64,000 nt of DNA from Corythucha ciliata (Eukaryota > Arthropoda > Insecta > Hemiptera > Tingidae), in contig CM075939.1 in the NCBI GenBank assembly GCA_038030265.1, forward strand, positions 43,443,253-43,507,252. Reading direction: 5' to 3'. Of the stretch, positions 33,410 to 45,032 are shown one piece after another. The position numbers and the translations under genes were made by a program. The first letter of the stretch is position 1. Every line of letters begins with the position of its first letter. The notes under the pieces are model-generated. The model was given only the letters and a program-made list of their open reading frames with translations. It was not told where the DNA came from and ran no database searches.

Positions 33410-33920
33410 CGAAGCCACCGCAGTTGCCCAAATTGACGAATTCAAGGATTTGGTACTTCCAAAAAACAGAATTTCGTGGTTTGACACTTTTCAAGGACCA
33501 ATTTCGCGAATTTGGGTTTCCAAAAACAATTTTATGCAGGTAGCTCTTTCAACCCTAATTATGTCTGTTTACTTGATCCCTTTATATGTCCGCTTTTTTC
33601 AATTCTAGCAGCGAACTGGAGCTTTTCCCTAATTTTAGCCGTGAGTTAGAAGTAAGCGTGTTTTTATTTCAATTTTAGTGGAGCTTTTTCTCAAAATTGT
33701 TGCCACTAACGAGTGATAATGATTTCAACTTTTAAAATGAATTAGTGCTTTTCTCAACTTAGTCGCGGATTCACCGGAACTACACATCAGCGTTTTTTCT
33801 CAATGTTGGCCATGATCTTGAATCAGAAACCACGAATTTACGCATTTTCTCAATTTTAGCCACGAATGAGCGCTTTTTCTCAATTTTAGCCGGGAATATT
33901 ACAGTTTTTCAAATCGGTTA
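33410..33920 (+). repeat. Family-3 units followed by family-1 units
   Basis: Family-3 units (AATTTCGTGGTTTGACAC, CCAATTTCGCGAATTTGG) run to about 33550. Family-1 units (CAATTTTAGCCACGAATGAG) follow from about 33590 to 33920. Confidence 0.7.
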
Positions 33921-34802
33921 GCCGTGAATAGCCCGCAGAACATCGAAAAATGAACGTGGCTTTTCAATGTCAAACGTAGACTTGCCCGTAAGCTTGCACA
34001 GAGAAAAAAAACTGCGCACATGGGCCTCGATAGGCTATTGCCGACGACGACTCCTTATGTGGGCGTTTTTGGCTAGGAATGGTTAAAATGGACCTGAATA
34101 TCACCCACTTAAGCCCTCGGCTGGTTGAGAAAAGATGGCCAAAATTTGAAATAGGACGCGGAATCGCGCATCTTTGGGGTTTTTGACCCCGGGGAATCCA
34201 ACAATCGAATAAACGAGCCGTTCAGACGCCACCGTTTTTGGCCATCCCCTTCCTGGAAGAATGGCTCCTGGTAACGACGTTGACACACTCAGTGACTCAA
34301 AAGTAGCACTGATAGGTAATTACTCTTATTTAGAACCTTGGTCGCCTGGTCGAGATGCACTTTAGCTAACCACACGGCACGCATTATTCCCAGAAGTATA
34401 CAAATCGAATTATCCGAATATAGGGCAGAATCTATTATAGTCACAAAAACTGCTGGGCACCTGATTTGTTCCATTCTCCTAGACGGATGGAATGAAAATT
34501 GTCAGATGGGGCCATAAAGTTGTTCAAGCGGATACCAAATATTCTTTTCACATGCATGAAACTTGAAAATCCTCCATGTTTAAGCTTTTCGGAGGCCCTC
34601 TCAGAACATAGGCGCGGAGAGGTCTGTCCCCTTTGCCACTACACCTCGGCATACTCTCTGAGGGGGAATCGAACCCAGGCACTCTGGAGTTGCCCTAAAA
34701 CCCAAATCAAGGAGGTTCCGGCTGCTCACCGCCAGGACTGAAGAGAACCGCGAAAGCAAAACAGAAACTGAGGAAGTTAAATTGGGGCTGGACGCCACTG
34801 CC
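33921..34802. other. Spacer with a tRNA-like B box
   Basis: GGGGGAATCGAACCCAGGCAC at 34661-34681 resembles the reverse complement of a tRNA T-arm, and so a possible decayed SINE. No A box or duplication was found to support it, and there is no gene. Confidence 0.3.
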
Positions 34803-34863
34803 CACTTTCATACATCAACACGTTCGCTCGGTTTTCCCGATTTGAGCCGGGGGGGGGGGGGGG
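34803..34863 (+). pseudogene. Gypsy pol C-terminal tail and polypurine tract
   Basis: The + frame reads HFHTSTRSLGFPDLSRGG, matching the TRSG-R-V-FP C-terminal signature of this Gypsy group. It runs into 15 G and then TAATGTGG, the same TAATGTGG that follows the polypurine tract at 38534-38541. Inference: this is the 3' end of a Gypsy internal region joined to the inverted segment. Confidence 0.6.
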
Positions 34864-34867
34864 TAAT

Positions 34868-35766
34868 GTGGAATTTGAGGAAATCAGCTCCCAAGATTGG
34901 TGTTTTGATCGATGTGGGGATAAAAGACCAGCGATAGGAACGTCGTGGACCGAGATCAAGCGTGAGTAGTTTTTCGCCGTATGTTGATATCGGTTGACCA
35001 CTGGCGGTGAAAATGGAATAAGACGACGTTGGTTTGAGCTTGTCTGTTGTTGAGGCGGGAAGAATGGAGACGTCGGCTCCTCTATCATCGAGGAATTCGG
35101 AGTTTGTTAATTTGTCCTTGATGAAAAGGCGATTGATTTTGACCCTTCCAAAAGCCGCCAACTGTTGAAGGGTGTCTAGTTTTTTGGAACGAAGCGAGGG
35201 CAAGGGGTGCCGGTACATTTCTGTGCCTTGGTTCCAAACGTGGCGTGATAGAAGCACGAGTTAGGGGTTTCAAGAGAAGAACGGCGTCGGCGGTGGGCAT
35301 CTCGAGATTTCGAACGATTGGAACGGTTTCGAGAAACGGGACGGCTGCGTTTAAGTAGTCGAGCTTCGAGGCGTTCAAAGCGAGATGTAAGGTCTTGAAT
35401 GGCGAGGGCGAGGGAGGAAGTTTCACAGATCGTTCGAGGTTCAGATCCGACTTCGATCACTTTATCGGCGAGTTCTGCCAATTTATCGAGATTTCCTTCG
35501 CTGACTGCTAGGATGGTCTGAATGCTGTGAGGCAGCCGCTGAAGCCAAAGAGTTTTGAGTAGGTCGTCAGATACCGAGTTGTTGGCTAAATGTCGCATAG
35601 CACGAAGAAGTTGCGTTGGGCGTTGGTCGCCAAGTTCGAGGTCTGTGAGGAGTCGTTTTATGCGTTGTTCAGCACTGTCTATGAAAACTCCTACGAGCCG
35701 AGTAGTAATCACGTCGAACTTTTTTACTTCCGGCGGCGAGTTGATAATGTCACTGACTTGTTCCAC
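34868..35766 (-). pseudogene. Gypsy gag and protease, inverted segment
   Basis: On the - strand, gag begins mid-domain with [12 protein letters not shown] and continues through [18 protein letters not shown], an Arg/Ser-rich basic region (SRNRSNRSKSRD) and the zinc-knuckle-like CFYHATFG-KAQKC. A frameshift near 35190-35220 leads into protease, where the active site reads FLDDRGADVS, with Arg in place of Thr/Ser. It ends GADFLKFH, the point where pol should follow. The gag N-terminus (about 60 aa) is missing. The segment is bounded by GTGGAA at 34868-34873 and TTCCAC at 35761-35766. Confidence 0.88.
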
Positions 35767-36812
35767 AACCTCCTCGTCGATCTGAAAAATCGAAAATTGC
35801 TCGACGGTGAGACAAACCTCGCCGCTAAAGTGCGCTACGCTCCCTCGATGGTTCCATCCATATTAACCGTCGACACAACCAACCGGTTCGCCGCCATTCT
35901 CAAGGAATTTCCCGATATCTCTCGTCCTCCTGTTTTTCCCCGCTCAACACCGCCTCACAACACTACTCATGTCATCGAAACTACCGGCCCACCCATTCAC
36001 TGCCGTTTCCGACGACTCGCTCCCGACAAATTGAAAATCGCGAAAGACGAATTTCAGGCGATGCTCGACATGGGGATATGCCGCCCGTCCAAATCACCTT
36101 GGGCCAGTCCTCTTATTCATCTCACGTCGAAAAAAGGTGGCGGATGGCGTCCTTGCGGCGACTACCGAGCCTTAAACGGAGTCACGAAGCCCGACAGGTA
36201 CCCTATGAAGCACATTCATGACCACGCCAACAACCTCAGCGGCAAAACAATTTTCTCGACACTTGACCTCACCCGGGCGTACAATCAAATCCCAGTATCT
36301 CCCGCTGACGTCGAAAAAACCGCTATAATCACACCGTTCGGATTATTTGAGTTTCCTCAAATGATGTTTGGCCTCCGCAACGCCGGCCAAACGTGTCAAC
36401 GCTTCATGGACGAACTGTTCGGCTCTATGGACTTCGTGTTCTGCTACATCGACGACCTCCTCATCTCATCAACATCACTTGACGAACACGAAAAACATCT
36501 ACGAATCGTTTTCACTCGTCTTCAAGAGTATGGTTTGTCGCTCAATCCCAGCAAATGTATCCTCGGTGCTTCCTCCGTAAACTTTCTCGGCTACCGCATC
36601 TCAGCAGATGGAACTTCACCTCTCCCTGATCGTGTTGAAGCACTAACCAAAGTGGAAAAACCATCAACCGTTCGCACTCTACGCAAATTTCTCGGCGCTT
36701 TAAATTATTATCGTCGCTTCATCAAACACGCCGCTCGACACCAAACCACACTGCACAACCTCATAAAAACTCTCGACAAAAAAAGGATGCTTCGATCCGC
36801 TGGACTCCCGAG
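35762..36812 (+). pseudogene. Gypsy reverse transcriptase (near-intact frame)
   Basis: The frame continues the protease-pol linker with [15 protein letters not shown]. It then shows [63 protein letters not shown], the catalytic YIDD box (near 36448) and [12 protein letters not shown]. All core RT motifs are present. The frame breaks at an A-run near 36778-36784, where a 1-nt indel separates it from RNase H. The upstream part of the open frame (35590-35761) is antisense gag and not genuine. Confidence 0.9.
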
Positions 36813-37395
36813 TTGACCGCGTCGTACGATGCCTGCGTCAACAGCCTCGTCGAAGCAACACTCTTAGCTCACCCTCACCCCAATTCACCCCTCAGCCTGC
36901 TAGTCGACGCTTCCGACATCGCTGTAGGCGCTACCCTTCAACAAAACGTCGATGATTCTCCCCAACCTATTGCATTCTTTTCGAGAAAGTTAACCCCAAC
37001 AGAGACTCGTTACAGTACGTACGATCGAGAACTCCTCGCTATTTACGCTGCAGTCAAACACTTCCGTTACATGCTCGAAGGTAGTGAAATCGTCATCTAC
37101 ACAGATCATCGCCCTTTAGTCTACGCCTTCCACCAAAACCCCGAAAAAGCGACACCTCGACAATTTCGCCACCTCGATTTCGTTTCGCAATTCACGACCG
37201 ACATCCGTCACGTCCCCGGTGCCGAAAATCTCGTCGCTGACTATTTCTCCCGAATCGCAACCCTCGAAACTTTCGATTACGGTGAACTCTCTCGTCTTCA
37301 ACAGTCTGATCATGACCTTCTTCACATTATACAGCATCCGGACAAGTATTCGCTAAAACTCTCTTCCGTTTCCGTTCCCGGACTCACCGTTTCGT
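36783..37395 (+). pseudogene. Gypsy RNase H
   Basis: Acidic motifs are seen in LLVDASDIAVGA, YDRELLAIYAAVKHFR and IYTDHRPLVYAF, followed by TPRQFRHLDFVSQFTTDI and the GAENLVADYFSR linker. The set of catalytic Asp/Glu residues looks complete. A second frameshift near 37390 interrupts the passage to integrase. Confidence 0.88.
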
Positions 37396-38574
37396 GTTCT
37401 GTGATGACAAGAATCGTCCCTTCATACCTTCTGGCCTTCGTCGCAGAATTTTCGACCTCATCCATAACCTGTCACACCCGTCTCCTAAACGCACATCCAA
37501 ACTCGTCCGCGACCGCTTCGTGTGGCCTTCCATCAAGAAAGACGTTCACACGTTGGCCAAATCCTGCCTTCACTGCCAACGTTCAAAAGTTCATCGGCAC
37601 ACTCGTTCACCACTTTCGTCATTCCCAACGACATCTCGTCGTTTTCAACACGTCCATGTCGACATCGTCGGACCCCTCCCTTTATGCCAACGATAACGGT
37701 ACATCATCACCATGATCGATCGCTTCACATCCTGGACCGAAGCAACACCTGTATCAGACATTACGACAGAGACCGTCGCTAGAACTCTCCTCACTTCTTG
37801 GATTTCACGTTTCGGAATTCCCAATTTTCTAACAACAGACCGCGGGCGACAATTCGAATCTCAAATGTTTCGTATCCTCAACATCACCCTCGGAATCCAA
37901 CATTTTAGAACTACCGCCTACCACCCTCAGTCGAACGGAAAAATCGAACGCTGGCACCGAACACTCAAGTCAGCCATCATTCAAGCAACTGGGTCGACTC
38001 TCTTCCCCTCATTCTCCTCGGTCTTCACAGCACAGTTCACGACTCTGGATACAGCCCATGCGAGTTGACGTACGGTCAATCTCTTCATCTTCCCGGTCAA
38101 CTTTTCGATGATCGACAAGAAATGTGTCAAGAAATTTCCCCCTTCATCGAAAATCTTAAAGAGACACTCCGCTCTCTCCGTCCTGCGGATCAATCCAAGG
38201 CTAACTCTCGCCACACCTTCGTCCATCCCCAACTCAGCACAGCCACACATGTCTTCGTTCGCGTTGATCGAGTCAAAAGACCACTTCAACCTCCTTATGA
38301 CGATCCTTTCAAAGTTCTCCGCCAACAGGACAAATACTTCACACTCGACATTAATGGTAAAGAAGACCAAGTTTCCATCGATCGATTGAAACCGGCATTT
38401 TTCGTTGCAACCAACCACCTCTCTCAAATTATCCAATCTTCTACTCCCCCATCAACGGCTGTCACTCGCCACGTTCGCAAAATACGAATCGCTCCTCCCT
38501 TTCGAACAAGCAAACCACTCACTAGGAGGGGGGTAATGTGGCGACCAGACAACATCGTCCCTCCATTTTCCTAA
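37394..38574 (+). pseudogene. Gypsy integrase and pol C-terminus, frameshifted
   Basis: The zinc-binding region reads HNLSHPSPKRT ... CLHCQRSK (37394-37696). The catalytic core has HVDIVGP (D1), then after a frameshift near 37690 [10 protein letters not shown] (D2) and NGKIERWHR (E). A third frameshift near 38000-38060 precedes the C-terminal domain (38065-38574), which holds MTYGQSLHLPGQ, VFVRVDRVKRPLQPPYD and a tail crossing the polypurine tract into the LTR. The element is inactive as it stands. Confidence 0.88.
38524..38541 (+). other. Polypurine tract and start of 3' LTR
   Basis: AGGAGGGGGGTAA directly precedes TGTGGCGACC, the expected plus-strand primer followed by an LTR beginning TG. 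TATATAAG near 38655 and AATAAA near 38608 could be LTR signals, but the LTR 3' end was not found. Confidence 0.65.
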
Positions 38575-38650
38575 CATTGTAAATTATGTAAAAAAATATG
38601 TTTTTAATAAACAATCAGATTTTGGTGTGAAACGCAAAAAAAAAAAACTT

Positions 38651-41090
38651 TTGTTATATAAGAACGACCTGCATCTTATACTTTCAACGATATTTTCTTC
38701 GTTTGGTATGAATTCAAGGAAAAATAAAATGAAAAATTTGGCTGATGCAGCAGATAATTATTCCGTCGGCAATCTTCTCGAATAATCCCATCTCAATCTG
38801 GTTCACATTTCCTAGCAAACCTCTACCCACTTCTCCCATGGGATACAATACCCTCGTGACCCTCTTTATTTCAAAATAATTTCTATTTAAATTACTAATG
38901 TAATCCCCGTTGTCTTCCTCCTCCTACTCATTCTCCTCCGCCTCCTCACCCCCACTCATTAACCTATATCTCGGATTTAGCGAATGTATAAAATTGCATA
39001 CGGCTATTATTTCGCGGAACAGGACGATGGCCACCCTTTTGTATTGGAAGAAACAAATTTTGAACATCGTCACAAACATTGCCGAGTGTAAGGAAATGGG
39101 TTAGAATAGAGGCTTTTGGAGGGTGGTAGAAGGGTCAGCCTAATTACCGGCGGTAGATTTCCGAATAGGGTCGGCTTTACAATTTGTTAAGGGAGTTTAG
39201 AATTGTGGGTGGGGGTAAAGGGCATACAAAGCCTAAAAACACTGTACTCGGAACTGCTTTAGTTTAAAGCAATTGCCAGGGGGTTGAGCTTTTCAAGGTA
39301 TATTGCCTCATTTTGGTATAATTTTTGTTTAATGAGCTCTTTATCCGATTGAGCATCCCATTTGTAACACTCAGGGCCTGTCATTCCTCCCCTTTGCCCT
39401 TTGATGTCATTCCTGCGTTGAAAAGCTGGCTAACAAATTAAATATTTATCGAGCAAAGGTTCAATAATAAATTATTCACTTTAATTAATAATCTTTAACA
39501 AGAAAGTTGTAGCATTTAACCATTATTAAACAACGGAGCTTTCACAAACTCACAAAAATTTCCATATTATAACGTTGGTGTCCCGGAGCCAAGAAAAATC
39601 GAGCCTTACATTATTCGGAAATCGGAAGCCCCTTGATAATAGAGCAATTAAAAAGATCAATTAATTCTCCGAACTCGAAATCCATCCGGAGCAGATTCTT
39701 AAATTAATTAATTTGTATTTCTTTGCTGATGAGCTCGAGGCTCTCGAAAAAGAAGTCATTGCGACGGTGTGAAGAATCGCTCGAGGCGTTTCCTCGCTTT
39801 TTTTTTTTCTTCTCTCTCACTCTCTCTCTCTCTCCTCCGATCCCGAACTGAAGTTCGTCCTTCAGTTCAATTGGATAACTTTCTCTCATCCAACGGATCG
39901 TTTTCGGGGGAGATGAAACCCGCATGAGGGCTCAAACAGAAGTATAAAGAACCACGACGAGAGGGTTAAGGGGTATCGTGATCAGTGATTCTCTTTGTTA
40001 AAATTTTATGCTCGCATTGAAGTGTGTGAGGGTGGATGGACGAGCCGGGGTGAAAGGGGTGAGGGGGACGAAGAGACGGCATCGCCTCGTGGCTTTTTTG
40101 ATTGTGCACAGTGAAAGTTATGTTTTGAATTTCTCACGACAGGAACACTCTCCCCCTCTCGTGGTGTCCCGCTTGCGCCTTTTAAGAAAAAATCATATCG
40201 TCGAGTATTAAAATTAGTTACTCTTTAGGAGCGAGAAAATGAGACGCCAAAATAGATTAAGAGGCTTTGCATTTTTATTCGTCTTGAAATATTTGAACCA
40301 ATAAAAATCTCAAGCATGAAAAAGGAGAGTTTAAAGAGGAAGAAACTGTTTCTTGTGGGTCTTTCTCTAAATGCAGAAAGAGTTGAAAAATTACGAGTCC
40401 CTTGAGATGATACTTTCCTTCATTTCCTTTTCACCATTCAAGACGCGGTAATGTCGTGTCACCCAATGACCTTTGGAATGAGAAACATACAAATAAAAAT
40501 AGGACGCATTTTATACAAACCTCTCGGGCTAGATTTTTTTTTTATATTTCAGACGAAGCTCATTGTAATAACATTATTCCGCTCGGTATGCAGTATTTTC
40601 TCGATTAGGGTTATAGGTGGTAGGAGGTATAAAAAAGAACACGATCCGGGAGCGACCCTTCGTGGATGATTTTCAAAAGTTTTGCCTCAAGCTTTGGAAA
40701 CGAATTATTGAACAATAAAACGACAAAGAGAGGAGCTCGTACAGGGATTTTTTTTTTTTTTTTTTTCCTCAAACAGCATAACTTTGTCTATAACCCCGAC
40801 CTTTTCTTTCTAGTTTTCCCTCTCTTCCGTCTTCGTCAACTATGCACGTGTGAATCTCAACAAATACAAGTTCTTCCCTTGTAATCACGGCGGATTATAT
40901 ACACCCGCCAAGTTTCCAACACCCCGCACTTGACCGAGAAACGAAGTACCGTACTGTGATTTCATAACGAGCGTGGCTTCAAGAGTTTTAGCAGTAGGCA
41001 AATAGGGGTCAAGACATTTTAGCTTTTCTCTACTTAAAATCAAAAACTTTCTACAGAAAAAAAAATCTTGAAATTTGTTTGTTTTGTAAT
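38651..41090. other. Non-repetitive stretch, no gene recognised
   Basis: A CT microsatellite is at about 39811-39836, a hairpin GAACTGAAGTTCGTCCTTCAG at about 39845-39865 and a T-tract at about 40748-40766. Open frames are short and without family features. It could hold regulatory DNA or introns. Confidence 0.4.
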
Positions 41091-42039
41091 TATTGGTGAT
41101 AGTTTTAATGTTTATTTTGTTTAGAAAATGCACTTTCTTAAATGGTCTAGAGTTAGAGAAAATCGGTCGAAGCTACGACAACGCATTGTCCAAAAACCGC
41201 GACCTGCTCAAATCGAAATACTTTTTAAAAAACAACATAAAAACAAACAACTTAGAACCCTTTTGTCCCCCCCCCCCCATAAGATGGTTAAAATATCTTG
41301 GGAATTCAAGAACTGGGAATGCCCCACAGAAGAGCTTCGACAGACGACGGGCAGCAGGTAGTCCACGCTGGGCTCACACACTTTGGAAATGAGAAAATCG
41401 GCCGAAACCAACGCCTTCTATGAGGATTATGAGGCCTACTAACGCCTCTTTACTTATGTTCTGGTCGTATCACCCGAATTTGTCGATTAACCGTGCGTGT
41501 CGAATCCTAAATGTAACATTTTTTTTTAAAGAAATGGTCCCAAAAAATAAACCGCCCATGCAGCCCCTGGACGATGTTTGCATAAGCGGCCAAAATGTAA
41601 TGTGGTTAGAGCTTTTTGTAGTTTTAGCTTTGCTGGTGTTCAACCTTTGCTGTTGCTCGTTTGCAAAGGTCGGGAGTTTTTGCTGGTTGAAGGTTTACTG
41701 TGGTTTGGAGCTTTGCTGTGGTTGGGACTGTACTGTAGCTGGACAACTGTGGCGATAGCTTCTCGTAGCCTAAGCCAATTGCTGTGGTTGGATTTTTGGT
41801 TGTGGTTGGACCTTTGCTGGGGTTGGACTTTATTGGGCCGTTGTGCTGAATTTGGCCATTTTACCATTACTGGTTTTACCATTTCTACTTACACCTCTGT
41901 AAAACGCCCGCCTTTACGGGGTCCACGCTGAGTGCGTTGTCAGAGTGGCCGTCTGACAACAGCCAAAGGGCAGGGGGGGGGGTCGAGAACCCGGTCTTAT
42001 TTTCAGTGATTGTGGAACAAGCAAAAAGTACTATTTCAC
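41091..42039. repeat. Spacer with GCTGTGGTTGGACTTT minisatellite
   Basis: Units of about 16-18 bp (GCTGTGGTTGGA-CTTT) repeat imperfectly at about 41600-41845. C and G runs at 41268-41279 and 41972-41981 face each other like the G-runs inside the 28683-31444 termini. No inverted termini or duplication could be fixed. Confidence 0.5.
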
Positions 42040-44320
42040 GCCTCTTGAAGATAACTTCGCGGCTAAAATAGAGAAAAGTCGATGATCCCCAGTTTTTGAA
42101 GTTCCTTAGGCGGCTAAAATTGAGAAGGTGCACTAGCGGGATGCTCTTAGGGAGGAGAGTAAGGGTACGAGCAGAACGCGGAGATCGAAGGCTCGCTTGA
42201 CGATGAGGGTCGATAGCGATGCCTATCGCGATAGCTATCCACACAAACAAGAATGTTTAATAGAGTGGTGGGACTGTACAGAACAAAGAGGCAGGAGCGA
42301 AGGCTAGCGGGCTCGCTGTGGGGTCGATGATTTTGTTTTTCAAACTTATTTGATCCCAGGAGGTCGCGGTCGCAAGCTCATCCATGCATCCTCATTCCTG
42401 ATTGGGCCGTTTGAAAGGCGTTACCCTCAACTTGTTTTGCTCACGTTTTTTCTTGAGAGGAGAGACCGCTCTACCTAGTTGCAGTGAACGCGTCGTCCAT
42501 CTTGGGGTAGGAATATCGATAAAATTGTATGCAAATATAGGTGAAAATACTGTCGAGAAGCCCAGCCCTATCTACAGCCCAAAAAGGCGGTGAATTCACT
42601 TAGTTTACAGGTTCTCTATTAGCCGGGGAGAAAAGTTCTGGGCCGAATCTGCCATCTATAAATCCATGAACATGCTTTTGATTTCGCCGAAGTGGCCGTC
42701 CTTACCATTGAGTTGAGAGAGAGCGAGCTTCCCCTTCCTGGGCTTATTGACTTGAGAATATATTTTTTAGAGCTGCTTTCCTTTCTTTTTCTTGCATATT
42801 CCCGTATTTTCCAAGAAAAAAGTGCCGAAATATGCATCATAATGAAGAAACATTAGGAAAAATAATCTATTTTGCATATGCAAAATATGCATCCGGCCTA
42901 CACTTAGCCGGATTATAGCAGGATACAGCAAGTCTCATTCTCACATTCACAGCGTTCAGGACCTAGTTTAGTGTTAGTTTTTAGTGTTTAGAAGAACCCG
43001 AAGCTACTAAAGCGTTAGCTTTAGCAACCGCCGCGTTCTGAGTAGCTCTGGTAAGAGGCCGGATGAATTGCCCTCGATGGTGTAGTGTCGCTATCGACCC
43101 TCACCCTCAAGTGAGCCTCCGACCTCCGCGTTCTGCTCTTACCCTAAGCGGTTAAAAGTCTGGAAAGTGCTGATATACGTGCACAAAATTGGAAAAAAAA
43201 CAGTAATTCGAGGTTTCTCGATGCAACTTCCAGACCGAAATTAGGAATACGCTAATTTGGAGCTGAAATTGAGATAAATGACTAATTCAGTGCTGAAAAT
43301 GAGAAAAAGCGCTAAAATCGTGGATGAAGTGTAGAAAAACGCTAATTCACGTTTATGTAAAATGGTGAAAGTGCTAACTCACGGTTCAAATTGGAGGAAA
43401 CAGCTCATTAGCAGCTAAAATGGTGAAGAATAACTAATCCACCGATGAAATTGAAAAGAATCGCTAAGTGTGGGAAAACGGCTAATTCCCCGTTGAAAAT
43501 GGTGAAAACGCCAATGCGCGGATCCTGAAGGTAATAACTTTAGGACTGAAAGAGAGCCAAATCGCTAATCCACGGATAAATGAGGAAAATGCGCTAATTC
43601 GCGGATAAAATTCAGAAGCAGCGTTCATTCGCTGGGAAAAACCTCTCATTCATGGCCCAAATGTAGAAAATCACTAAAATAAAGCTAAAATAAAGAAAAA
43701 AGCTACAATGAGGGCTTAAATTGGAAACATTATTTGCTAAATCACAAAAATAAGTTGAAGAAATGGCAATTCGCTGTTTTCGGGAGCAACTTCATGGCTG
43801 AAATTAGGAATGAAGCGTTCAACAGCGACTAAAATCGAAAAAACACTAATTCACGACAAAAATTGAGAAAAATCGCTAATTCGCGACTAAAATGGCGACG
43901 CAAATCGTTAATTCACCGATGAAATTGGGAAGAAGCGCTGAAATGAGGAAAAAAACCGCTAATGCCCGGTTAAAATGGAGAAAACGCCAAATCACGGCTA
44001 CTGAAGGCTCACTGCGCAGGTGAAGGATTCGCCCGCGGGTGCCGGCACTGTATATACGTCCTTAGCAGGCTAAAATTAAAAGATAAGCTAATTTGCTGTT
44101 CTTGGGCAATTATGCGGTTAAAAGTTCTAAAAAGCGTTGATATACTGGAAATTGCGAAGAAGCAGACATTTGTGATGGCTAAAATTGAGAAAATGTGTCA
44201 ATTCGTGGTTTTGAGAAACAACTACTGTGCCTAAATTTAGAAAAAAAGGCGCATTTGTAGTTCTTAGAGCAAATCCGTGACTACAAATTAAGATAAGCGC
44301 TAATTCCCAAACTCTTGAAT
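42040..44320 (-). repeat. Family-1 ~30-bp array, reverse, split by a TIR element
   Basis: Units such as GCTAATTCGCGGATAAAATTC and CGCTAATTCGCGACTAAAATGG occur at about 42040-42135 and 43165-44320. The element at 42146-43148 lies between. Confidence 0.8.
42146..43148. mobile_element. Element with ~70-bp inverted termini
   Basis: The left arm (42146-42220) has TTAGGG, TAAG, GAGCAGAACGCGGAGATCG and GATGAGGGTCGATAGCG. It matches the reverse complement of 43085-43148 except for two short indels. Interior 0.85 kb has no coding frame. The superfamily is not known and no target-site duplication was clear. Confidence 0.65.
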
Positions 44321-45032
44321 TTAGTCAGTTTGACAAGCGAGGGATGACAAGGGACCCCTCGACAAGGGTCCACCAATGATCCCGCTATTGCTAAATTCGC
44401 TGGAAGGCTGCGGCGAGCTGTGCCACAGGGCAGGGTGAGTGTTCGACAAATTGCGCATCGTTCGAGGAGCCCGCATTAGTACATGAACGAAGTGTACAGC
44501 TCCAATCAGAGTGTGTCGTACAAACAAAAAATATTCCTCTTCCCCGTCGTCTCCATATTCTGGTTAGATTATTGTCTTATCCCTCTCCTCCACCTCATAC
44601 TATTTCTCAAATTTTGCCACCCCCTCAAAATCTGCCGCCCGGGGCTATAGCCCCAGTAGTTCCCCGCCATGATCCAGTTCTGGATGCATGATGCCCATGG
44701 AGAAAGAAGCGAGGGGAGCACTAGGTCTGTCACTCTTCATCCTGGTCTTCAGGGGGTGCCGGGATTTTGGAAACCAAGAAGAATAAGAAGGGATGAAAGT
44801 AAGAAGAGGAAAAGCAATGGGCCCAGAGTTCAGGATAAAAAATAAAATAGGAAGCAAATAGGAACAGCAAGAAACCGTGTTGGGCTTGCTAGACAGGTGG
44901 TGTGGGCAAGGGTCTGCGGGTCCGAATATTTTCACTACGCCACTGCCTGCGTGTTTTGCTACATTATATTGGTCAGTTTTCAGGGTGCGCACGAATTTTC
45001 CCTTACAGCGACAGCACTCTATAAAGTTCAGG
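44321..45032. mobile_element. Transposon ends and spacer
   Basis: The block 44560-44680 is the inverted partner of 33173-33300 (GGGGCTATAGCCCC, GATCCAG end). A second terminus, TCACTACGCCACTG at 44933-44946 (reverse complement CAGTGGCGTAGTGA), has no partner. No gene is present. Confidence 0.45.

Larger units (their letters stand above)
34803..38650 (+). mobile_element. Ty3/Gypsy retrotransposon 2, with inverted gag-protease segment
   Basis: The layout is: a short pol C-terminal remnant and polypurine-like G-run (34803-34867), then gag and protease on the - strand (34868-35766), then reverse transcriptase to integrase on the + strand (35762-38574). A polypurine tract and LTR start come next (AGGAGGGGGGTAA then TGTGG, 38524-38541), followed by AATAAA near 38608 and an A-run at about 38636-38648. 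Frames are much better kept than in copy 1, so it is younger. No full LTR pair was found. Confidence 0.88.

Noticed and set aside
35590..35761. Coding start of the long 408-aa frame
   Set aside because: This part is the antisense of gag on the inverted segment. Genuine RT sequence begins at about 35762.
43142..43148. Telomeric repeat (CCCTAA/TTAGGG)
   Set aside because: Single occurrences at the ends of one transposon, with no tandem run.
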